Origin: an uncultured Pseudodesulfovibrio sp.
Lineage (GTDB): Bacteria; Desulfobacterota; Desulfovibrionia; Desulfovibrionales; Desulfovibrionaceae
Direction of reading: 5' to 3'
NCBI RefSeq assembly: GCF_963675635.1
Contig: NZ_OY776488.1
Location: forward strand, 1,525,501 to 1,589,500
Length of the DNA: 64,000 bases
The notes under the pieces are model-generated. The model was not told where the DNA came from. It saw nothing but the letters and a program-made list of their open reading frames with translations, and ran no database searches. Below are positions 58,131 to 64,000 of this stretch, piece after piece; the stretch's first letter is position 1; every line of letters starts with the position of its first letter. Position numbers and translations under genes: made by a program.

Positions 58131-61100
58131 TTAGTCCACCAAAGGCTTCATCGCTGCAGGAGCAACGGGAGCCGATGTAGGACGCTTGCGGTCTTCATAA
58201 TGCAGAGTCACATCCAGACCCAGCGACATGAGTTCCTTGACCAGAACGTTGAAGGATTCCGGCAGACCGGCTTCCAGGAAGTTATCGCCCTTGACGATTT
58301 TCTCGTACATCTTCACGCGGCCCTGCACATCGTCAGACTTGACGGTGAGGAATTCCTGCAGAAGATAGGCGGCGCCATAGGCCTCAAGTGCCCAGACTTC
58401 CATCTCACCCAGACGCTGGCCACCAAATTGGGCCTTACCGCCCAAAGGTTGCTGCGTAACGAGAGAGTAAGGGCCAGTGGACCGGGCGTGAATCTTCTCG
58501 TCAACCAGGTGATGCAGTTTCAGAATATACATGATGCCGACAGTGACACGGCTGTGGAACGGTTCGCCGGTACGACCATCAAACAAGATGAACTTACCGT
58601 CGGAAGCGAGTCCGGCCTTTTCGAGCCAGCCCCAGATACCGTCTTCATTGGCGCCGTCGAAAACAGGCGTCTTGGCGACGATACCATTCTTCAGTTTCTT
58701 GAGCGCTGTCACGAACTCTTCATCACTCATAGTGTCGATGAGTTCATTCATGTCACCAGTATCAAGGATGGATTTGACGTCCTCACGAATGTCCTTGAGT
58801 GCGTTGCCGCTCTCTTCCATCATCTGAGTAACCTGCTGACCGAGTTTACGACCAGCCATACCCAGGTGGGTTTCCATGATCTGCCCGATATTCATACGGG
58901 AGGGAACACCAAGCGGGTTCAGAACGATATCCATGGGGGTGCCATCGTCAAAGAACGGCATATCTTCTTCAGGAAGAATGCAGGACACGACACCCTTGTT
59001 ACCGTGACGGCCAGCCATTTTGTCACCCACGCTCAGCTTACGCTTCACGGCGACATAAACCTTGACCATCTTAATGACGCCCGGAGGCAGATCGTCACCT
59101 TCGGTGACTTTCTCGCGCTTGACATCATAGATATTCTTTATAAATGCGACCTGCTGCTCGTAATCGGCAGCGATCAGCTTAATCTGATCATTAATATCCT
59201 TGTCGAATATACCGATCATCTTCTTTATGGGGAGTGAGTCGATTGCTTCGCGTTCTACCACCTCACCGACTGTACCAAGCTTCGTCTTCTTGGAACCAAT
59301 CAGTTCTTTCCTGAGCTTTCCACCTTCACAGGCAGCCCAGACTTTATCGCGGGTAGCAGTCGTCAAGGAAGCGATATGCTTCATTTCCTTGACATCGAAG
59401 GCTGCAAGCTCTGCATCTTCAATCGCCTTGGTGCGGTCATCCTTATCGCCGGAGCGACGGTTGAAGACCTTGACGTCAACGATGGTACCGGAGATTCCCG
59501 GCGGCACCTTCAAAGAGGTGTTTTTCACATCGCGAGCCTTGTCACCAAAGATAGCACGAAGGAGTTTTTCTTCCGGGGTCAGCTGCGTCTCACCCTTGGG
59601 CGTGATCTTACCAACCATGATGTCATCAGGCTTGATACGCGCACCGATGCGAATGATACCGCACTCATCCAGGTTCCGAAGCATTTCTTCAGAAACGTTG
59701 GATATATCACGGGTCACTTCTTCGGGTCCAAGCTTGGTGTCACGGGCGACCAATTCGAATTCCTCAATATGAATCGAGGTGAACACGTCTTCCTTAACCA
59801 TACGCTCGGAAATGAGGATGGAGTCTTCATAGTTAAAACCGCACCACGGCATGAACGCGACAAGCAGGTTCTTACCAAGAGCGAGTTCACCATGATCGAT
59901 TCCGGGACCGTCCGCCAGAACTGCACCCTTCTTGACGCGCTGCCCCACCTGTACGCGGGGAGTCTGACCAAAGCAGGAGTTCTGGTTGGATTTGTGCCAT
60001 TTCTGCAATTCGTAATGCTTGGCACCACCGGAATTCGGGTAAACTTTCTTGTCATAATTAATGATAATGCGTTCGGCATCCACAAAATGGATAACACCGT
60101 CTTCTTCGGCCAATACACAGGCACCAGAGTCGCGGGCGACCGGACCTTCCATATCGGTTCCGACGAGAGGCTCCTCAGCCTGAAGAAGAGGCACAGCCTG
60201 ACGCATCATGTTGGAACCCATGAGCGCGCGGTTGGCGTCATCGTGTTCCAAGAAGGGAATCAGCGCAGCCGAGATCGAAACCGTCTGGCTCGGACTGATG
60301 TCCATGCAGGTGACTTCCTCGGCTGCGGTCAGCTGAACATCACCTGCTAAACGTGCGTTGACACGCGGATTGATGAACACACCCTTGTCATCCAGGGGGG
60401 CGTTGGCCTGGGCCACCACTTCCTTGGCTTCCTTAGAAGCGTCCATATATGTAATTTCATTGGTAGTCTGCTTGTCCACGACCTTACGATACGGAGTCTC
60501 AATAAAACCGTAATCGTTCACCTTTGCGTAAGTGGTCAATGAAACGATCAGACCAATGTTCGGTCCTTCAGGCGTTTCAATGGGGCAAATACGACCGTAG
60601 TGAGAGGTGTGCACATCGCGTACTTCAAAGCCAGCACGCTCACGAGTCAGGCCGCCGGGTCCAAGTGCGGACAGACGACGCTTATGCGTGACTTCGGAAA
60701 GCGGGTTGGTCTGGTCCATGAACTGACTGAGCTGAGAGGTTCCAAAGAACTCTTTCAGCACTGCGGCGACAGGCTTGGGGTTAATCAGATCATGAGGCAT
60801 CAAAGTGGCAACTTCCTGCAAGGACATGCGTTCCTTAATGGCGCGCTCCATGCGGACGAGACCGATGCGATACTGATTCTCAACCAACTCGCCCACAGGG
60901 CGAACACGACGGTTGCCCAAGTGGTCGATATCGTCAGCCGGACCGTGGGTGTCTCTGAGTCGCATGAGTTCCTTGACTGCGAGAAGGATATCCTCGTTGG
61001 TCAAAGTGCGAGTGGACAGATCCACTTCCTGGTTCAGTCGGGAGTTCAGCTTGTAACGTCCCACGCTGGACAGGTCATAATAATCGGAAGAGCGGAACAA

Positions 61101-62255
61101 ATTCTCAAAGAAGTTGGACGCAATTTCGGGCGTGGGAGGAGAACTGGGACGCAACCTACGATAGATTTCTATCTGTGCAGTTTCCAGATCCGTCGTCTTG
61201 TCGAGAAGAAGCGTATCGCGCAATGCCGAAGAAACATCCAGGCCGCGAGTATGCAGCACGTCGAGTTCTTTGATCTTTGCATCGCGAAGCTTCTCAAGGA
61301 GTTCCACAGTCACTTCTTCAGCTGCCTCGGCCAGAACTTCGCCATTCTTGTCGACGATATCCTTTGCCAAGTACAGTCCGATCAGTGAAACCGGATCAAC
61401 CTCAATTGTCTTGACATCATGCTTGACAAGCTTCTTCCATGCACCCTTGGTGATACTGGTGCCTTTCTTGACCACGACCTTGTCGTCGATCTTGATATCG
61501 GCAAAAGCTTCTTCCTTACGGAACTGCTCGTCCACGACCTTGCGCTGCACTTTGGTCTTGAGCAAAGTGTAGGATTCAATGTCGTAGAAATAGTCAAGAA
61601 TATCTGTACGCGAAAGCCCCATAGCCTTGAGCAGTATGGTGACTGGCATCTTCCTGCGACGGTCGATGCGGACATACAGAATGTCCTTATGATCGAAATC
61701 AAAATCCAGCCAGGAGCCGCGCATGGGAATAATACGGCTTGAATAAAGCACCTTACGGCTGGAGTGAGACTTACCGGAATCATGTTCAAAAATGATACCA
61801 GGTGAACGCTGAAGCTGGTTGACAATGACACGTTCAGTGCCGTTGATGACATACGTTCCCTTTTCAGTCATCAGCGGAAGCGTTCCGAAGTAAATGTCCT
61901 GTTCCTTGATATCGCGAATCGTACGGTTGTCAGTCTCTTCATCCACGTCAAAAACTACGAGACGGACGGTGATACGTATGGGTGTCTCGTAGGTCAGGCC
62001 TTTCGAGATGCACTCATCGACGTCGTATTTTGGTTCGCCGATTTCATAAGATACGAAATCAAGGCTAGCGGTCTTGTTGAAATCTTCAATGGGAAACACG
62101 GAACGGAACACGCCCTCGAGTCCAAAGTCTCCGCGACTGGCAGGCGGGGTATCCACCTGGAGGAAACGATTGTACGAATCCACCTGGAGTTCCAGCAGGT
62201 GCGGGATGGGGAGCGTGTTGACGATTTTGCCGAATTTTTTTCTCAGTTGACCCAT
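58131..62255 (-). CDS. rpoB: RNA polymerase beta subunit
   Basis: Subunit of 1374 residues. The start [28 protein letters not shown] at 62255 is preferred: GAGGG lies four bases before it, and the five extra residues of the longer frame are not family-like. The rifampicin region [29 protein letters not shown] is wild type. A later conserved segment is [11 protein letters not shown]-like [14 protein letters not shown]. It is separated from rplL by nearly 300 bases. Confidence 0.98.
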   Translation of the reverse strand: MGQLRKKFGKIVNTLPIPHLLELQVDSYNRFLQVDTPPASRGDFGLEGVFRSVFPIEDFNKTASLDFVSYEIGEPKYDVDECISKGLTYETPIRITVRLVVFDVDEETDNRTIRDIKEQDIYFGTLPLMTEKGTYVINGTERVIVNQLQRSPGIIFEHDSGKSHSSRKVLYSSRIIPMRGSWLDFDFDHKDILYVRIDRRRKMPVTILLKAMGLSRTDILDYFYDIESYTLLKTKVQRKVVDEQFRKEEAFADIKIDDKVVVKKGTSITKGAWKKLVKHDVKTIEVDPVSLIGLYLAKDIVDKNGEVLAEAAEEVTVELLEKLRDAKIKELDVLHTRGLDVSSALRDTLLLDKTTDLETAQIEIYRRLRPSSPPTPEIASNFFENLFRSSDYYDLSSVGRYKLNSRLNQEVDLSTRTLTNEDILLAVKELMRLRDTHGPADDIDHLGNRRVRPVGELVENQYRIGLVRMERAIKERMSLQEVATLMPHDLINPKPVAAVLKEFFGTSQLSQFMDQTNPLSEVTHKRRLSALGPGGLTRERAGFEVRDVHTSHYGRICPIETPEGPNIGLIVSLTTYAKVNDYGFIETPYRKVVDKQTTNEITYMDASKEAKEVVAQANAPLDDKGVFINPRVNARLAGDVQLTAAEEVTCMDISPSQTVSISAALIPFLEHDDANRALMGSNMMRQAVPLLQAEEPLVGTDMEGPVARDSGACVLAEEDGVIHFVDAERIIINYDKKVYPNSGGAKHYELQKWHKSNQNSCFGQTPRVQVGQRVKKGAVLADGPGIDHGELALGKNLLVAFMPWCGFNYEDSILISERMVKEDVFTSIHIEEFELVARDTKLGPEEVTRDISNVSEEMLRNLDECGIIRIGARIKPDDIMVGKITPKGETQLTPEEKLLRAIFGDKARDVKNTSLKVPPGISGTIVDVKVFNRRSGDKDDRTKAIEDAELAAFDVKEMKHIASLTTATRDKVWAACEGGKLRKELIGSKKTKLGTVGEVVEREAIDSLPIKKMIGIFDKDINDQIKLIAADYEQQVAFIKNIYDVKREKVTEGDDLPPGVIKMVKVYVAVKRKLSVGDKMAGRHGNKGVVSCILPEEDMPFFDDGTPMDIVLNPLGVPSRMNIGQIMETHLGMAGRKLGQQVTQMMEESGNALKDIREDVKSILDTGDMNELIDTMSDEEFVTALKKLKNGIVAKTPVFDGANEDGIWGWLEKAGLASDGKFILFDGRTGEPFHSRVTVGIMYILKLHHLVDEKIHARSTGPYSLVTQQPLGGKAQFGGQRLGEMEVWALEAYGAAYLLQEFLTVKSDDVQGRVKMYEKIVKGDNFLEAGLPESFNVLVKELMSLGLDVTLHYEDRKRPTSAPVAPAAMKPLVD

Positions 62256-62553
62256 TGTACCCTCATGCATGAGCGGTTGATGGTTGGGGCGCGGAGTTAT
62301 GGGAGACCCTTACCCTCTGTCAGGCGTACCACGCATCGAAATGATGCGGTTGATACGGGAAAACGGGTAGATAAGCTGTAGCCGGAACCAAAACCCCGGC
62401 ACTGCGACGAGGAGCAGACTATTATGTCTTACAGCGTGTGAACCCAAAAGTATAAAGACTATTAAACCAGTATATATACATACAGAGCAAAGAGCGCAAC
62501 ACCCTTCATGCAAGGGCGAGCGCTCTTTGCTATATTAGCTTAAATAGCTGAAG
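62256..62553 (-). promoter_or_regulatory. Gap between rplL and rpoB
   Basis: 298 bases without a gene. On the minus strand, the rplL side holds the hairpin listed separately; the rest is GC-poor and contains no clear promoter. Confidence 0.5.
62486..62531 (-). terminator. Nested hairpin (possible attenuator) after rplL
   Basis: Arms AGCAAAGAGCGC (62486-62497) and GCGCTCTTTGCT (62520-62531) pair perfectly over 12 bp, and an inner CCCTT/AAGGG pairs inside. A weak T-containing tail follows on both strands. A partial terminator at this place would lower rpoB relative to rplL, as in E. coli. Confidence 0.55.
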
Positions 62554-62937
62554 TTACTTAACTTCAACTTCGGCGCCAGCTTCTTCAAGCTGCTTGGCGG
62601 CTTCGTCAGCTTCGTCCTTGGAAACACCCTCTTTCAGGGCTTTAGGAGCTTCGTCGACAAGAGCCTTAGCTTCTTTCAGACCCAGACCGGTGATAGCGCG
62701 GACAGCCTTGATAACGGCAATCTTGTTGCCGCCAGCGCCCTTCAGGACGACGTCGAATTCAGTCTGCTCGTCAGCTTCAGCAGCACCATCGGCTGCGGGA
62801 GCGGCGATGACAGCAGCAGCAGGAGCAGCAGCTTCTACGCCGAAGACGTCTTCCAGTTCTTTGATGAATTCAGACAGTTGCAGTACGGTCATGTTACCGA
62901 TGAATTCGACAACTTGTTCTTTGGTGATATCAGCCAT
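62554..62937 (-). CDS. rplL: Ribosomal protein L7/L12
   Basis: Stalk protein of 127 residues. N-terminal dimerisation part [29 protein letters not shown], a flexible Ala-rich hinge, then the C-terminal factor-binding domain [36 protein letters not shown]. Confidence 0.97.
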   Translation of the reverse strand: MADITKEQVVEFIGNMTVLQLSEFIKELEDVFGVEAAAPAAAVIAAPAADGAAEADEQTEFDVVLKGAGGNKIAVIKAVRAITGLGLKEAKALVDEAPKALKEGVSKDEADEAAKQLEEAGAEVEVK

Positions 62938-62977
62938 GATAAATTCTCCTTAAAAATTGATTCGCTTTGAACCGTGT

Positions 62978-63499
62978 TTACGCAGCTTCTTTCTGTTCCT
63001 TGATCGCAGTCAAGGCATACAGGAACTTGCGTTCGATGTTTGCGAACAGACACACAAAATTGCGGGGGACTGCCTGCATTGTGCCAAGTACAGAACTCAA
63101 GAGCTCAGGCTTGCTGGGCATCTTCGCGAGTTCTTTTACGCCGTCGCTGTCAAGAAACTGGCCTTCCAGAGTACCGAAACGCATGGAGAACTTTTTGTTC
63201 CCCTTGCCAAAATCGGCCAACGCTTTAGCAAGGGCGACTGGATCGTCGTACCCAAGCGCTACTGCGCAGTTCTCTTTCAAGTGTTCACTCAATTCACCGT
63301 GATCGGTATCCTTGAGAGCCAACCGGGCCAGGGTATTCTTAACGACTTGGTAGTCGACGCCAACTTCAAAGCACTTAGCGCGCAATATGGTCATTTCTTC
63401 AACAGAAAGACCTTTGAAGTCAGTGACGACGGCGATGCTGGCGCGCGAAGCTTTTTCGTGCAGCTGCTCGATGATCTGGGCTTTTTCTTGCCTTTTCAT
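62978..63499 (-). CDS. rplJ: Ribosomal protein L10
   Basis: Stalk base protein of 173 residues. [38 protein letters not shown] is typical. It usually autoregulates with L7/L12 through its leader RNA. AGGAGTGGTAG precedes the ATG. Confidence 0.96.
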   Translation of the reverse strand: MKRQEKAQIIEQLHEKASRASIAVVTDFKGLSVEEMTILRAKCFEVGVDYQVVKNTLARLALKDTDHGELSEHLKENCAVALGYDDPVALAKALADFGKGNKKFSMRFGTLEGQFLDSDGVKELAKMPSKPELLSSVLGTMQAVPRNFVCLFANIERKFLYALTAIKEQKEAA

Positions 63500-63657
63500 C
63501 TACCACTCCTCGTCGTTCGGCCCGGAAAGCAGGTCAAAGCGTTGTCTAAGCAGGATATTAAGAAGGTAACAACCCTCACCTACCGTCTCTGACTCAACCT
63601 TCCGTGCGATTATCTACAGGACTCCCGAATAAACTGGAGTCCGGCATTCTACTATTG
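63500..63657 (-). ncRNA. Candidate ribosomal protein L10 leader RNA
   Basis: 158 bases between rplA and rplJ. On the minus strand a perfect hairpin GGACTCC (63642-63636) / GGAGTCC (63625-63619) lies at its 5' end, followed by a structured purine-rich stretch (GAGGGTTGTTACC) before the rplJ ribosome binding site. Position matches the known L10 leader motif, but the fold was not computed. Confidence 0.45.
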
Positions 63658-64000
63658 TTAGACTTCCAGGAATTTCCTGACAGTCAGGGGATCGATTTTG
63701 ATACCAGGTCCCATGGTCGAGGAAACAGCCAGTGCTTTCATGTACGTACCCTTTGCAGAGGACGGCTTCATGCGCATGACGGCATCCAAAAGCGCCTTGA
63801 GGTTCTCAAGAAGCTTTTCCGGTCCAAAAGAGACCTTACCGATGGGAGCGTGCAGCACACCGGCCTTGTCAACCTTGAACTCGACCTTACCGGCCTTGAG
63901 TTCAGTGACAGCCTTGGCTACATCCATGGTGACAGTACCGGTCTTGGCGTTAGGCATAAGTCCGCGAGGACCCAGCACACGACCAATCTTACCGACAACA
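63658..64000 (-). CDS. rplA: Ribosomal protein L1, partial
   Basis: C-terminal 113 or so codons of L1; the gene runs off the window at its 5' end. [27 protein letters not shown] is the diagnostic signature and the C-terminus is [21 protein letters not shown]. It would be the first ribosomal gene upstream of rplJ. Confidence 0.97.
   Translation of the reverse strand, partial: VVGKIGRVLGPRGLMPNAKTGTVTMDVAKAVTELKAGKVEFKVDKAGVLHAPIGKVSFGPEKLLENLKALLDAVMRMKPSSAKGTYMKALAVSSTMGPGIKIDPLTVRKFLEV

Overview
The window reads as a chromosomal segment of a free-living, motile, sulfate-reducing bacterium of the Desulfovibrionaceae (Desulfovibrio/Pseudodesulfovibrio-like). Three things point there: haem made from sirohaem (ahbC, hemB, ahbD and an AhbA/AhbB-type subunit), menaquinone made by the futalosine route (mqnD, mqnE, mqnC, mqnA), and the ribosomal gene order (map between secY and rpmJ, no tuf after fusA). 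No rRNA or tRNA gene, IS element, prophage or CRISPR array was seen. The species assignment is inference from gene content.

Layout. 1-2.6 kb: a degenerate shikimate-kinase-like protein, a zinc-dependent phospholipase C-like protein and an AsmA-like anchored protein. 2.6-10.3 kb: a flagellar filament locus, with a CgeB-type glycosyltransferase, flagellin (sigma-28 promoter), fliD (sigma-54 promoter), fliS and two more glycosyltransferases. 10.4-13.2 kb: a zinc-ribbon/Yip1-like membrane protein, a small unknown protein and an OmpA-family lipoprotein. 13.3-17.5 kb: alternative haem cluster. 17.5-21.2 kb: small membrane protein, rpe, an ABC-F ATPase and a GNAT acetyltransferase. 21.2-24.8 kb, minus strand: an Lrp-type regulator followed by putA. 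24.9-29.6 kb: an Mla/MCE lipid transport operon (STAS-MlaE fusion, ATPase, MCE protein, PqiC-like lipoprotein), then darP and a small zinc-ribbon protein. 29.7-36.2 kb: an EamA transporter, the divergent mqnD / tetR-mqnE-mqnC-mqnA locus and a LysR regulator.

36.3-64 kb, all minus strand: rplA (cut by the window edge), rplJ, rplL, rpoB, rpoC, rpsL, rpsG, fusA, then the S10, spc and alpha operons through rplQ. rpmD and rpmJ are short genes placed by reading the intergenic DNA. Promoters of the TTGACA type lie before rpsL and rpsJ, each with a palindrome at or near the start site, and intercistronic hairpins lie at rplL-rpoB, rpoB-rpoC and rpsM-rpsK.

How it fits together: haem and menaquinone supply the cytochromes and quinone pool of anaerobic respiration, PutA can feed proline electrons to quinone, the Mla-like system maintains the outer membrane, and the flagellar locus probably builds a glycosylated filament. 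Most of the window is ordinary housekeeping DNA; I saw no clear wholly novel system. The points most worth checking are the shikimate-kinase relative that has lost its substrate domain, two glycosyltransferases with Maf-like N-terminal domains around the flagellin genes, the His-rich leader of AhbD, the predicted TetR operator of the menaquinone locus, and palindromes at ribosomal promoters.
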